Assembly (NCBI RefSeq): GCF_020379485.1
Contig: NW_026014894.1
Location: forward strand, 248,001-312,000
Origin: Brassica napus
Lineage: Eukaryota; Streptophyta; Magnoliopsida; Brassicales; Brassicaceae
Length of the DNA stretch: 64,000 bases
Direction: 5' to 3'
Shown here: piece by piece, positions 1 through 11,295 of the stretch
Numbering within the stretch: position 1 is the stretch's first letter
Layout: every line of letters begins with the position of its first letter
Program-made: the position numbers and the translations under genes
The notes under the pieces: generated by a model
What the model saw: only the letters and a program-made list of their open reading frames with translations
Databases searched by the model: none
What the model was told of the DNA's origin: nothing

Positions 1-3000
1 AGATAGCCTTCTTTAGCCTCAGTAAATTCCCTCTTTTCACTAGATGTTCAAGACCAGGTGGAGGATACATGTATACTTCATCCTCAAGTTCTCCTTGTAA
101 GAATGCATTCTTCACATCCATTTGCCACAATCCCCATCCAAGATTAACTGCCAAGCTTAGTACAATTCTAATGGTAAGTAACTTGGCTACTGGTGCAAAT
201 GTCTCAATGTAATCCTCTCCATATGTTTGAGTGAACCCTCTTGCTACTAATCTAGTCTTCTTCCTCTCAATCTGCCCATCAGCCTTGTATTTGATTGCGA
301 AGATCCATCTACTAGATACTGCCTTCTTCCCTTTTGGTAGTTCAGTCTCATACCATGTATCATTCTTGATCATAGCTCCTGCCTCAGCTCCTACTGATTC
401 CTTCCATTCCTTATCCTTCATTGCCTCTTCATAGCTTCTTGGAATGTGATTCTCATCTAAGTTTACCATGAATGCACAATGTGCTTCTGGATATTTAGCA
501 AAAGAACACACGGCCTGAGTAGGATGCTTCACAGCTTGGGCATTGTAGTACACTCTTGTGTTTACCCAACTGGAAGGATCCTTTCTCAGCCTTGTACTTC
601 TTCTCAACACTGGTCCTTCTTGCGCCATCTCTTGTTCTTCTTCTTGTGGCAGCACACTTGGTTCTGATCTTTCTTCTCCTACCTGACTTGATTCAGCTCC
701 TTCTTCCCTTAGCTGACTCTCTTCAGCTTCTTGTTGATCATTTGATTCCACAGCTTGATCGTGAGAACCAGAACTCTCTTCTCTACTTGTCTCTTCACGG
801 TTTTGAGTTCTTGTTTCATTCCCCCCCCTCATGGTCAAGATTGGAGGTCTGATGATCCGGTACTGGAGTAGTGCTTCTTCCACCTTGATTCATGTTGATT
901 CCAAGACCCTCTAGGATAATCCTCAATGTTTCAGCTCTATCAGAAGTGAGATCTTTCAAATCATCTTGAATCTGCTCCTCATAGTATCCTTTTTCTTCAA
1001 CAAACTTCACTTCTCTAGATACTAACACTCTCCTTGTGTTAGGATCATAGCACTTGTATCCTTTCTGACTTGATGAATATCCAATAAACATTGCCTTTGA
1101 ACTCTTAGCTTCTAGCTTGTTTCTTATCTCTCCAGGCACCATCACAAAACACAAACATCCAAAGATCTTCATATGCTCTAGAGAGGGTTTGTACTGATTC
1201 AGTACCTCAAACGGTGATTGTCCTTGAAGAATCAGAGTTGGTGTCCTGTTGATGAGATAACAAGCCGTAGCAACTGCATCACTCCAAAACTTCTTAGGCA
1301 CGTTGGATTGAAACATCATGGACCTGGCTACTTCCATCAAATGCCTGTTCTTCCTCTCAGCCACACCATTCTGTTGTGGGGTATAGGGACAGCTTGTCTG
1401 ATGAAGGATTCCATGCTGAGATAGGTGTAGTTTGAATGCTTGTCCCGTGTACTCTCCTCCATTATCTGACCTAAAAATCTTTATCTTGGCATTGTAATGG
1501 TTAGTCACATAGGCTTGAAAGTTTTTAAATGCATCAAGTACCCTATCTTTGGTTGGAATTAGGGTTAACCAGGTGTATTTGGATTTTTCATCAATGAAAG
1601 TTACATAGTACTTATGGTTGTCTCTAGACAGGCAAGGTGCAGTCCAAACATCAGAATGAATGAGATCAAAACATTTTTCATAAACAGTAGTAGACTTGGT
1701 AAAGACAGTTCTACAATGCTTGCCTAAAATGCAAGCTTCACACTCATTATTCTCAAAGGAAACACCTGGCAACATCAGTTTTAAAGCCTTATTATGAGGG
1801 TGTCCTAATCTAGCATGCCACAATGCATTTTTACTTAAACTAGAACCAGAAACAGAAGTAAACGAGCAGCTATATCTAGAAACAGGAGTGAGATCTTCAA
1901 GTAAATATAGCTCTCCTTTAGTCACTCCCTTTCCAATCATCTTGCTGCTTTTAATATCCTGAAACTTCACATCATTAGGACTGAATATAACATTGCATTG
2001 CAAATCAGTAGCACATTTCTTAACAGATAACAAGTTTGAAGTAAATTCAAGCATATAAAAAGCTTTAGTTTCCTTATCAAACAGTTTAAGACTTCCTATT
2101 CCTTTAATAGGAATCTTATCTCCATTAGCAATCATTATATTTCCATTCATTGGTACAATGTTTTTAATCAAATTAGTGTCACTTATCATATGATGAGATG
2201 CACCTGAATCAATCACTAATGGCTTAATGTCATGAGAACTAGCAATATGTGCAAGGATACTAGATGGTTTGAATGCATGATCATTTCTAGCAAAGTTTGC
2301 AATCCTAGATTGATTTACCATTTCTATCAAGCTCTCATGCATCCTATCAGTTCTAGTTAGATTCTTATAGTTCTCTACTACACTAGCACCAAATGAATAC
2401 CCAAAGGTGTTACCATTCTCCTTGAACAACTTAATGAGAGCATCAAGGTCGGATCTCCTTAGATACTCTTGATCATTGTTCCCACGGTTGCTTGGTGCTC
2501 CAGTGTAGGCTACAAGAGACTTCCCATCACCTGCCTCACGCCCATCTATCTCCTTTCCTTTGTTTGTACCAGCACCACTTGTACCATCCGAGACATTAGC
2601 CCTTGCCTCACGATCCTTCATGAACTTAGCCGGCTTGAGGTGAGGGTGGAGTATCCAGCATTGGCTCTTCTTGTGGCCATGCTTCTTGCAGTGATCACAA
2701 CTCCCATTGAACCTCCTCTCCTCAAACTTCCCATGCGCAGCCTTGTTTGCTTGTGGAGCTTCACTCCCCTCCTCTTGAGTTGCTTGACTTGCAAGGGAAA
2801 GGTCTCCTTTCTACCCAAACAGCCCAATGGAGCCTTGCTCCTTCTGAATCCGTGCACACACATCCTCAAGGTCAGGTAGAGTATCCTCCCTAAGTAGGTG
2901 CTGGATGAGACCGTTGTACGTTGGGTTTAGGGTGAGGAGTAACCCAAAGACCTTATCTTGCTCTCTCCTCTTGTTAAGCTCATCAGCATCAGTTGTGCTT

Positions 3001-3452
3001 GGCCTAAGCATCTCCATCTCGGACCAGAGGCTTCTGAATCTTCCTAGATGCTTAGTGAACTCCATGTCTTCTTGTACAAGGTTGTTGATAGCTTGCTTCA
3101 CCTCAAACACTCAGCTTAGGTTTCAAGTGTTGCCATACACCTTCTTCAAAGTATCCCACAGCTCTTTAGCAGACTCACAGTAGCTGTATGCATCCAGAAT
3201 AGCCGGCTCAAGGGACGCATGAAGCACAGACATCACCAACATGTCCTCTTGATGCCACTTCTCTTATGCCTTGCTTGCGGCTTCATCTTCAACCTCTCCT
3301 TGAGTGATGAGCTTTGGAGCTTCTCCTGGCGTGATGTGCTTCAAAAGCCCCTTGCTTCCCACTGTGGTTCTCACCATCCGAGACCACACCAAGTAGTGGT
3401 TTCCCTTGAAACACACCGCCACTTTCATGTTCATGTTCATCCCACTCTCCAT
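1..3452 (-). pseudogene. gag-pol: Gag-Pol polyprotein of R1, degraded and cut by the window edge
   Basis: Copia polyprotein read leftwards from an ATG at 3452 (MESGMNMNMKVAV). Visible parts in order: Gag with conserved NHYLVWSRMVR and CCHC knuckle CDHCKKHGHKKSQC; protease DSGASHHM; integrase HARLGHPH with its CxxC, HSDVW, RSDNGGEY and NGVAERKNRH; then the start of RT, ending at KKAI at the window edge. The frame stays open from 3452 to about 816 apart from four stops: TAA 3264-3266, TGA 3123-3125, TGA 3111-3113 and TAG 2811-2813. A C-run near 820-828 shifts the frame, and the RT part (1-815) continues in another frame. The stops hit residues that are sense codons in R4, so this is decay, not regulated readthrough. 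Confidence 0.9.
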
Positions 3453-3681
3453 GTTGAATGTAGAACCCTTTAGACTTCAATAACTTTCTCTTGAGGTAAC
3501 TGTCTTGAGCGAACACTAGTAGCTTCACCTTTTACCCACACAGCTTCAATAACACCTCACACAACCAATAGAACTCAGAAAGACTACCCAGAACCGCTTA
3601 AGAACACACGAACACAAAACTGTCTCTTCAAAGCTTCAATCTTGAATCTTTAAAGAACCCAACGAAACCAAGTTTCCTATG

Positions 3682-3699
3682 AACCTCGCTCTGATACCA
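3682..3699 (-). other. R1 primer-binding site (tRNA-iMet)
   Basis: Reverse complement of AACCTCGCTCTGATACCA. It matches the complement of the initiator tRNA-Met 3' end at 17 of 18 positions (one G-to-C change in plus-strand reading) and abuts the LTR with no spacer. It would prime minus-strand DNA synthesis. Confidence 0.9.
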
Positions 3700-4300
3700 T
3701 ATCACTTTTAGGATTGAGTAGAGTAATCTGAGTAAATAAGAAAGACTAGAAGTGTTTTAGAAGAGATTTGAGTATGAAATGAGATTAGGAGTCTAGCATA
3801 GAATCATTGTGAGAATAAAGACTAAGAGAGACTCATAACTTGCTTAATCTTATTAATGAGAGAGTTTACATATTTATATGAAGGAGAGAGCTAGGATTTT
3901 CGTATACAAGAGGATAAGGTAAGCATGTGGAGTCAATGCCTAATTCAAAACTATCCAATAAGGAGAGCCATCCGTGTGAGGCCTCTCTAGCTGGCTGATG
4001 CCTTTTGCTTTTACTTTCCAGCTGTGACAGCCTGTCCAAGACTCTCCCTTATCCTTTCCAACGGTCTGATCCATCCTCCAAAGGCTAAGGTAACTTCTCC
4101 TCTTTACTTAAGTAACTTGGGTAACTAGTGGTGGGGTTTGGTTGAGCTTTGGTCGATCCCATCTTGTACGGATGGTACGGCCATGTACGGCCTTGTACGG
4201 ACTGGTTGATCCCAAAGCTCCCAAACCTTCCTAGTCTCCCTTCTCCTCATTCTACTCAAACCTCATCTCCCTTCTTCACTTAACTCATCTCATCTCAACA
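3700..4300 (-). repeat. R1 5' LTR (601 bp)
   Basis: In sense orientation it starts TGTTGAGATGAGATG at 4300 and ends AAAAGTGATA at 3700, next to the PBS. It contains four GTACGG motifs at 4166-4200 and a TATAAAT box (sense) at 3872-3878. The partner LTR lies left of the window. Confidence 0.92.
4166..4200 (-). promoter_or_regulatory. CCGTAC array in R1 LTR
   Basis: Four GTACGG copies (CCGTAC on the element's sense strand) start at 4166, 4175, 4185 and 4195, close to one helical turn apart. CCGTAC contains the GTAC core bound by plant SBP/SPL transcription factors. A regulatory role is inference. Confidence 0.5.
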
Positions 4301-4968
4301 GGAAGCTGGTAGGGAAGCTCATCTATCTCACTATCACAAGACCAGACATATGCTTTGCTGTGAATCAAGTGAGCCAGCATATGCAAGTCCCAAAGGAACA
4401 TCACTGGCGCATGGTGGAGAGACTTCTCTTGTATCTGAACGGGACATCAAGCCTTGGAGTATGGATGGGATGCAACAAGAGTACTGAAGTGGTGGGATAT
4501 TGTGATGCTGATTGGGCTGGAGATAGAGCAGACAGAAGATCAACCACATGCTATTGTACATTCATTGGAGGCAACTTGGTGACTTGGAAGAGCAAGAAGC
4601 AGAAGGTGGTATCGTGTTCAAGTGCTGAAGCTGAGTATAGAGCAATGCTGAAGCTTACAAATGAGTTGGTATGGATTAAAGGGATCTTGAAGCATTTGGA
4701 GATAGAGCAAGTGACTCCAATGACTATGCACTGTGATAATCAAGCGGCTATACACATTTCAACCAACTCAGTCTTCCATGAGAGAACCAAGCACATTGAA
4801 GTTGATTGCCACAAAGTGAGGCAGATGATTGTCTTGGGAGTAATCTTGCCATGCTATACGAGGAGTGAGGATCAACTTGCGGATGTGTTCACCAAGGCAG
4901 CAAGACAAAAGACTATGGAGTCCATTCACATCAGATTGGGACTCATAGATCTTACACCACAGAGCTGA
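4301..4968 (+). pseudogene. gag-pol: Pol C-terminus (RT end and RNase H) of R2
   Basis: The frame resumes at codon 4303 with KLVGKLIYLTITRPD, the end of the RT domain. It continues through RNase H motifs GYCDADWAGD, SSAEAEYRAM and DNQAAIHI, plus the tail VRQMIVLGVILPCYTRSEDQLADVFTKAARQ, to TGA at 4966-4968. It is open throughout. One odd residue is TTCYCTF where relatives read TTGYCTF. A GTG at 4360 could be taken for a start, but the codons upstream are coding. The N-terminal part is separated by R1, so no product is expected. Confidence 0.92.
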
Positions 4969-5000
4969 TCCCCTTAGCCATGAGCTCTTCACTCTTTTTC

Positions 5001-5110
5001 CCTCATCAAAGTTTTGTCCCAATGGGTTTTCTTTGGTGAGGTTTTTAATGAGGAAGATCTCATGGTTGTTCCAAGCTTAACTAAGTTACTAAGTTAAGCT
5101 TGAGGGGGAG
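5001..5110 (+). promoter_or_regulatory. R2 3' UTR hairpins HP1 and HP2 with PPT
   Basis: HP1 (5001-5041) pairs CCTCATCAAAG with CTTTGGTGAGG around TTTTGTCCCAATGGGTTTT. HP2 pairs AAGCTTAACT (5073-5082) with AGTTAAGCTT (5092-5101), a perfect ten-base stem. The polypurine tract GAGGGGGAG (5102-5110) follows at once and the LTR starts at 5111. The PPT primes plus-strand synthesis; the hairpin role is unknown. Confidence 0.8.
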
Positions 5111-5682
5111 TGTTGAAATGAGCTGATCAATATATGAGAGAAGATGTCCTAAGGAGTTGAAGAAGAGATGAGATGGTGTGAAGGAATGGAAAAGATGGGT
5201 TAGGGATCGACCAGGCCGTACAAGGCCGTACATGCCATACCATCCGGACCATGGTCGATCCATAACTCGCCCAAGTCACCTTTTACCCGAGTAAAAGGAG
5301 TTAACGGCCAAAGGGGATTTTACCATGAAGAGATGACCGTTTGGATGGCTAAGGGGGCTGGGTCTTATCTTGACAGGCTGGGACAGGCTGTATTGTCAAA
5401 AGCAGCCTTAGTAAAAGATCCCAAAAGCGTGTGGCCTCTCCTATTGGCTCAGTTTGAATTAAAAGAAACCTTATCCTTGACTTCACATGCTTATACTTTC
5501 TGAAAACCCTTAAGTCTCTTCTTATATATTGTAAACTCTGTCTTGATAAATGGGTAACACGATTTGATGAGTCTCTCTCTCTAGTTCATCATGATAATCT
5601 CATACACTTTCTCTTAAACATTCTAATCTCTCTTGAATCACTCTTAGACTTCTCAATACCTTTCTTATTCTCTAAAATCATA
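5111..5682 (+). repeat. R2 3' LTR (572 bp)
   Basis: Starts TGTTGAAATGAGC directly after the PPT and ends TCTAAAATCATA before R3 sequence. It carries two CCGTAC motifs (5216-5221, 5226-5231) and a GAAAACCCTT block before a TATATATT box. Confidence 0.9.
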
Positions 5683-5789
5683 CCTAGGATGTCAATGTAG
5701 TGTCTAGAACTTGCATTGTCATTGTTAGAGATTGAAATCTACTTGTCTTGACTCAGTCCAGTTCTGATTGTTGCTATGCCATAGTTAAA
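5683..5789 (+). mobile_element. R3 internal segment 1
   Basis: Non-coding DNA between R2 and R4. From about 5705 it matches 51405-51475 of R14 closely (TGCATTGTCATTG, GAGATTGAAATCT, CTCAGTCCAGTTCTGATTG). It ends in TTAAA, the target duplication of R4. This is a piece of the large non-coding host element R3. Confidence 0.85.
5785..5789 (+). repeat. Target-site duplication of R4 (TTAAA)
   Basis: TTAAA at 5785-5789 and again at 11909-11913. The unoccupied paralogous site in R14 (51474-51479) reads GTTAAATCC with a single copy, which confirms both the duplication and the LTR ends. Confidence 0.95.
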
Positions 5790-5890
5790 TGTTGAGATGT
5801 GTTGAGGTATATGTGAAGGCATTGAGGAGTTAAGGACATGAGAAAGCTAAGGAGTGAAAGGAAATGGAGTGAAGAGTAAACTAAGGCATG

Positions 5891-5922
5891 GTACGGACGG
5901 GCCATCCGTACACTGACCGTAC
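5891..5922 (+). promoter_or_regulatory. CCGTAC array in R4 LTR
   Basis: GTACGG at 5891, CCGTAC at 5906 and CCGTAC at 5917. This is the GTAC core recognised by SBP/SPL factors. Spacing (15 and 11) is less regular than in other LTRs here. Confidence 0.45.
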
Positions 5923-6162
5923 CAAGGTAAAACTAGGACGGTAACTTCACCGAGTAACTCTTATGGACCGAGGTGAAGTTACACTCGACCAAAAGCTTAT
6001 CCAGACGTTGGAGTGGATAAGGGAGGCGCGGCTTGACAGCTAGGACAGGCTGGCAAGGGCTGGAAAGGAAGAGCATCTTGGACCTGGATCAGGAAGATGC
6101 CCGAACGTGTGAGGCCAGTCATTGGCCGGTTCAAACAAAAGCAAAGGCTCTTCCCTGGACCT

Positions 6163-6218
6163 CACATGCTTATCTACTCTTGTGTTTCGAAAACCCTAAT
6201 GTCTAGAACTATATAAAT
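6163..6218 (+). promoter_or_regulatory. R4 core promoter block
   Basis: CACATGCTTA, then GAAAACCCTAA (telo-box like), then TATAAAT at 6212-6218. The same order recurs in the LTRs of most families in the window, so it probably marks the RNA polymerase II core promoter, with the R region starting some 30 bases after the TATA box. Confidence 0.6.
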
Positions 6219-6402
6219 ATGTAACCTTACTCATTAATAATATCATACAGTTCTGAGTCTCTCTCTAATCTCTTAAGTCACCATGATTCTCTCTTAGACA
6301 CTAAACAGCTCTCAAGTCTCTTAATCTTTCACAATCTCTTTCTAATCTCTACTTAAACTCTTACTTATATTCTAGTTACTCTAAGGATCTCTAAATCTCA
6401 TA

Positions 6403-6420
6403 TGGTATCAGAGCCAGGTT
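6403..6420 (+). other. R4 primer-binding site (tRNA-iMet)
   Basis: TGGTATCAGAGCCAGGTT, an 18-base match to the complement of the plant initiator tRNA-Met 3' end, directly after the LTR. The 6421-6641 leader that follows is non-coding and contains a short tandem duplication of CTTTGAAGCTACACGCGAGTGG-like sequence near 6467-6511. Confidence 0.95.
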
Positions 6421-6641
6421 GATTAGAATCTGGGGTTTGATCTTTAGAGAGTTACAAGCTGAAGGCTTTGAAGCTACACGCGAGTGGCTTTGAAGCTACA
6501 CGCGAGTGGCTTTGAAGGTGTTTGGGCTGTGCTACGTTCGGTGTGTGTTTGCGCGATCCTAAACTCAAGATTGGTGTGTGTACGTGATTCAAGACTCAAG
6601 ATTTCATCAGATTCAAGCTGTTCAAGTCAAGCTGAGCAAAG

Positions 6642-7742
6642 ATGGAACATGGTATGAACATGAGAATGAAGGTAGCGGTTACTTTCAAAGGTAACAACTA
6701 CCTTGTGTGGTCTCGGATGGTGAAGACTGCGGTGGGAAGTAAGGGTTTGTGGGGGCACATCACAACAGCGGAGTCTCTGAAACTCATTACTCAGGGAGGA
6801 GATCAAGAAGAGGTCTCCAATGAAGCGGCTGTAGAGAAATGGCAACAAGAAGACATGCTGGTGATGACGGTTCTACACGCATCCTTGGATCCAGCTATCT
6901 TGGATGCCTACAGCTACTGTGAATCAGCCAAAGAGCTGTGGGACACGCTGAAGAAGGTGTATAGGAACATCTCCAACCTCAGCCGTGTGTTTGAAGTGAA
7001 GCAAGCTATCAACCGTCTAGTGCAAGAGGATATGGAGTTCACTAAGCACTTGGGAAGGTTCAGGTCCTTATGGTCAGAACTGGAGATCCTGAGGCCGAGC
7101 ACAACTGATCCTGATCAGTTGAATGAGAGGCGTGAGCAAGATAAGGTCTTTGGGCTGCTTCTCACGTTGAACCCGGCCTACACTCAACTCATCCAGCACA
7201 TGTTGAGGGCTGACAAGCTTCCGGACCTTGAGGATGTGTGTGCGCAAATCCAAAGGGAGCAAGGGTCTATGGGGTTGTTTGGAGGAAAGGGGGAGCTTTC
7301 TCTTGCCAATCAAGCAGCTCATGAAGACTTGACCGAAGCTCCACAAGCAAACAAGGCATCTCATGGGAAGTATGAGGACAGGAATTTCAATGGCAACTGT
7401 GATCATTGCAAGAAGCATGGTCATAAGAAGAGCCAATGTTGGATACTACACCCACACCTCAAGCCGGCCAAGTTCATGAAGGAGCGTGAGGGAAGGGCAA
7501 ATGTGACTGAAGGATCAAGTGGAGCTGGCACCATCAAGACAAGTGAAGTGGATGGTCATGGAGGCAATGATGGGAATGGGAAGTCTCTGGTGGCTTACAC
7601 AGGCGCCTCAAGCTCACGCAGCAACGATGAATACATCAGGAGATCAGACCTTGATGCACTCTTCAAAATGCTAAAGGAAAACGGTAACACTTATGGTTAT
7701 TCCTTTGGAGCATCTATGATTGCATATAAGGATGATCACTGA
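6642..7742 (+). pseudogene. gag-pol: Gag part of R4 Gag-Pol
   Basis: 366 codons from ATG 6642 (MEHGMNMRMKVAVTFKGNNY). Gag forms the virus-like particle and binds RNA in the cytoplasm. Residues 19-40 carry the conserved NYLVWSRMVKTAVGSKGLWGHI-type block; helical Gag core follows (LWDTLKKVYRN, EDMEFTKHLGRF). The CCHC zinc knuckle is C253-C256-H261-C266. Translation stops at TGA after YSFGASMIAYKDDH. The downstream frame reads on from about 7740 (SLIRELVERL, then IARND as in R1), so a one-base loss or equivalent near 7738-7743 separates Gag from Pol. Other copies here encode a single Gag-Pol frame, so I read this as a mutation. Confidence 0.9.
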
Positions 7743-10700
7743 TTAGAGAACTAGTAGAACGGTTAGAAGCTAGGAATGAGTATAGATATGCACACATTGC
7801 TAGAAATGATAGGATGCCTCCATCACTTAGTAATCTATGTCATAATGCTAAACGAGTAGATAAACCATTGATTGTTGATTCTGGTGCATCACATCATATG
7901 ATAAGTGATGAGAAACTGATTAAGGATATAGAACCTGCTCATGGGCATGTGATGATAGCAAATGGAGATAAGATACCTATTAAGGGAATAGGAAAGCTTA
8001 AGTTGTTTAACAAAGAATCTAAAGCTTTTTACATGCCTGAATTCACATCAAACCTATTATCTGTAAAGAAATGTACTAATGATTTACAATGCAATGTTAT
8101 CTTTAGTCCTAATGATGTGAAGTTTCAGGATATTGAGAGCAGCAGATTGATTGGGAAAGGGGTGACTAAAGGAGATCTCTATATGCTTGAAGAACTCACT
8201 TTTGTTCCTGATTATAGTTGCTCGTTTACTTCTGCTTCTTTGTTGAATAAACATGCATTGTGGCATGCTAGAGTAGGACACCCTCATGTTAAAGCTTTGA
8301 ACTTAATGGTACCAGGTGTTGTGTTTGAAAACAAAAATTGTGAAGCTTGCATTTTAGGCAAGCATTGTAGAAATGTGTTTCAAAAGTCTACTACTGTTTA
8401 TGAGAATTGCTTTGATCTAGTTCATTTAGATGTGTGGACTGCCCCTTGCTTATCTAGACATAGCTATAAGTATTTTGTCACATTCATTGATGAAAAATCC
8501 AAATACACCTGGTTAACCTTAATTCAGACCAAAGATAGGGTGCTTGATGCATTTAGGAACTTTCAAACTTATGTGACTAACCATTATCATGCTAAGATTA
8601 AAATTTTGAGATCAGATAATGGAGGAGAGTACACAAGCAATGCATTCAAGCAACACTTATCACAATATGGGATTCTACATCAAACAGGCTGTCCGTATAC
8701 TCCACAGCAAAATGGAGTGGCTGAGAGGAAGAATATGCACCTCATGGAAGTGGCAAGGTCACTTATGTTTCAGAGTAACGTTCCAAAGAGATTTTGGAGT
8801 GATGCAGTTGCCACTGCTTGTTACTTGATCAATAGAACTCCAACCAAGATTCTGAATGAGAAGGCTCCATTTGAAGTTCTAAACAAGTACAAGCCAGTTC
8901 TTGATTACTTGAAAGTCTTTGGATGTCTATGCTTTGTGCTTAAACCAGGAGAGATGCGCAACAAGCTAGAAGCAAGAAGTACTAAGGCTGTATTCATAGG
9001 ATACTCAGCTACACAGAAAGGATACAAGTGCTATGATCCTATAGCAAGAAGAGTACTTGTATCTAGAGACGTGAAGTTCTTAGAAGATAGAGGGTACTAT
9101 GAAGAAAAGAATCAAGAAGACCTGAAGGACTTAACATCAGACAAGGCCACCACCTTGCGGATCATCCTTGAAGGTCTTGGAATCAGTACATCCCAGGATC
9201 CAAGAGATCACACGACTACACCTCCTGAAGTTGGTTCACCATCCCACCTTGATCATGAGGGAGGAGAGGAGCATGAAGAGCCTATGCAAGAGGCTAACCA
9301 GGATGAAGGAGGAGTAGAGAATGAAGGAGAAGAGAGCATAGGCTCTAATGGTCATGGGCATGATCATGGTGTGATACAAACACCTTCTCAAAACGAAGTG
9401 GTAGAAGAAGCACAGGAAGAAGAACTGGTTGTGCAGCCACTAAGAAGGAGTACAAGGATAAGGAAGGATCCTTCTAGCTGGGTAAACACGAGAGTGTACT
9501 ACAATGCCCAAGCTGTGGAGCATCCTTCTCAAGCCGTGTGCTCCTTTGCTCAATATCCAGAAGCACATTGTGCTTTCATGGTAAACTTGGATGAGAATCA
9601 CATCCCAAGAAGCTATGAAGAGGCAATGAAGGATAAGGAATGGAAGGAATCAGTAGGAGCTGAGGCAGGAGCTATGATAAAGAATGATACATGGTATGAG
9701 AGTGAACTACCAAAAGGGAAGAAGGCAGTGTCTAGTAGATGGATCTTCACAATCAAATACAAGGCTGATGGACAGATTGAGAGGAAGAAAACTAGATTAG
9801 TAGCAAGAGGGTTCACTCAGACATATGGGGAGGATTACATTGAGACATTTGGCCCTGTAGCTAAGCTACACACCATTAGGATGGTTCTAAGCTTGGCGGT
9901 TAATCTTGGATGGGGATTGTGGCAAATGGATGTAAAGAATGCATTCTTACAAGGGGAACTTGAGGATGAAGTCTACATGTATCCTCCACCAGGTCTAGAA
10001 CATCTAGTGAAGAAAGGGAATGTACTGAGGTTAAAGAAGGCTATCTATGGCTTGAAGCAATCACCAAGAGCGTGGTATAACAAGTTGAGCACAACTTTGA
10101 ATGGACGTGGCTTCAGGAAGTCAGAGTTAGATCACACACTCTTCACCCTCACTACACCCTCAGGTATGGTTGCTCTCCTTGTGTATGTGGATGATATCAT
10201 TATCACAGGTAGTGATAAGGAGGGTATCAAAGCAACCAAAGATTTTCTCAAATCCATGTTTGAAATCAAAGATTTGGGAGAAATGAAATACTTTCTTGGA
10301 ATTGAGATTTGTAGATCCAAGGAAGGGTTATTCATGTCCCAAAGGAAGTATACACTTGATCTTTTGAAAGGTGCAGGTGCTTATGGAGGCAAGACAGCAA
10401 GGATGCCTATGGAGGATGGCTACAAAGTACCAAGAGAGGGGGAGATTGAAGACAGCAAGCCATTTCATGATCCTAAACTCTATAGAAAACTTGTTGGCAA
10501 ATTGATTTACCTTACCATCACAAGACCTGACATATGTTTTGCTGTGAATAAGGTGAGTCAACATATGCAGCTTCCCAAGGAACATCATTGGCACATGGTG
10601 GAGAGGCTACTGATGTATCTGAATGGCTCACCAAATCAAGGAGTCTGGATGGGGTGCAATGGAAGCACTGAAGTGGTGGGCTATTGTGATGCTGATTGGG

Positions 10701-11155
10701 CAGGAGATAGAGCTGATAGGAGATCAACAACCGGCTATTGCACATTCATTGGAGGCAACTTAGTTACATGGAAGAGTAAGAAGCAGAAGGTGTTCTCTTG
10801 CTCAAGTGTAGAAGCTGAGTATAGAGCTATGCTGAAGCTTACCAACGAGCTGGTGTGGATCAAAGGCATCTTGAAGCATTTGGAGATTGATCAAGCCGCA
10901 CCTATGACAATGCATTGTGATAACCAAGCAGCTATTCACATTGCCTCCAACTCGGTGTTTAATGAGAGAACCAAGCACATTGAAGTTGATTGTCACAAGG
11001 TGAGGCAGATGATCATCCTAGGAGTCATCTTACCATGCTACACTCGGAGTGAAGATCAGTTGGCTGATGTGTTCACTAAGGCTGCGAGACAAAAGACTAT
11101 GGAGTCCATTCACATTATATTGGGACTCATAGATCTTGGGAAGAGAAGGAGCTGA
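7743..11155 (+). pseudogene. gag-pol: Protease-integrase-RT-RNase H part of R4
   Basis: Open from about 7743 in the shifted frame; the first ATG is at 7814, giving 1113 residues. Domains in order: protease VDSGASHHM; integrase HARVGHPH with CEACILGKHC and the DDE residues in HLDVW, RSDNGGEY and NGVAERKN; a variable acidic linker; RT with MDVKNAFLQGELEDEVYM and YVDDIIITGS; RNase H with DADWAGD, EAEYRAM and DNQAAIHI. It stops at TGA 11153-11155. Unusual residues compared with relatives: HLDVW for HSDVW beside the first catalytic aspartate of integrase, and TFGPVAKL for TFAPVAKL in RT. All catalytic acidic residues are present. Confidence 0.92.
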
Positions 11156-11187
11156 TCCCCTAAGTCATGAGGTCTTTACTCTTTTTC

Positions 11188-11295
11188 CCTCATCAAAGTT
11201 TTGTCCCAATGGGTTTTCTTTGGTGAGGTTTTTAATGAGGAAGATCTCATGGCTGTCCAAGCTTAGACTATCAAAAAGCTAAGCTTGAGGGGGAG
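11188..11295 (+). promoter_or_regulatory. R4 3' UTR hairpins HP1 and HP2 with PPT
   Basis: HP1 at 11188-11228 (CCTCATCAAAG paired with CTTTGGTGAGG). HP2 arms AAGCTTAG (11259-11266) and CTAAGCTT (11279-11286). PPT GAGGGGGAG at 11287-11295, immediately before the 3' LTR. Confidence 0.8.

Larger units (their letters stand above)
1..4300 (-). mobile_element. R1: Ty1/copia LTR retrotransposon, 5' part, minus strand
   Basis: Minus-strand copia element cut by the left window edge. Seen from its own 5' end it has a 5' LTR (4300 to 3700), an iMet PBS and a gag-pol frame running off the window in the reverse-transcriptase region; its 3' LTR is outside. Its right boundary interrupts the RT coding of R2, whose reading resumes at 4301, so R1 inserted into R2. 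The expected five-base target duplication would be GGAAG (4301-4305), but its partner is not visible. Its LTR resembles the solo LTR R15 (both end in AAAAGTGATA). Confidence 0.93.
4301..5682 (+). mobile_element. R2: Ty1/copia element, 3' end only
   Basis: Plus-strand copia element of which only the end of RT, RNase H, 3' UTR, PPT and 3' LTR are visible. R1 separates it from its 5' part, which lies left of the window. On its right it is followed directly by non-coding R3 sequence (5683 onwards) that has a paralogue near 51405 in R14, so R2 inserted into R3. Confidence 0.9.
5790..6402 (+). repeat. R4 5' LTR (613 bp)
   Basis: Starts TGTTGAGATGTG and ends AAATCTCATA, adjoining the PBS with no spacer. 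It contains three CCGTAC/GTACGG motifs (5891-5922), GTAACTT elements, a conserved CACATGCTTA (6163-6172), GAAAACCCTAA (6189-6199) and the TATA box (6212-6218). Confidence 0.96.

Noticed and set aside
2469..2879. 136-codon plus-strand open frame
   Set aside because: Antisense to R1 gag, whose minus-strand reading has clear CCHC and protease motifs. Many similar antisense frames over copia coding were dropped for the same reason.
6403..6420. tRNA-Met gene fragment
   Set aside because: Only the 18-base complement of the 3' end is present, next to an LTR; it is a primer-binding site.
7738..7745. Programmed frameshift between Gag and Pol in R4
   Set aside because: R5, R7 and R10 encode Gag-Pol in one frame through this region, and there is no slippery heptamer with pseudoknot that I can see. 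A simple indel is more likely.
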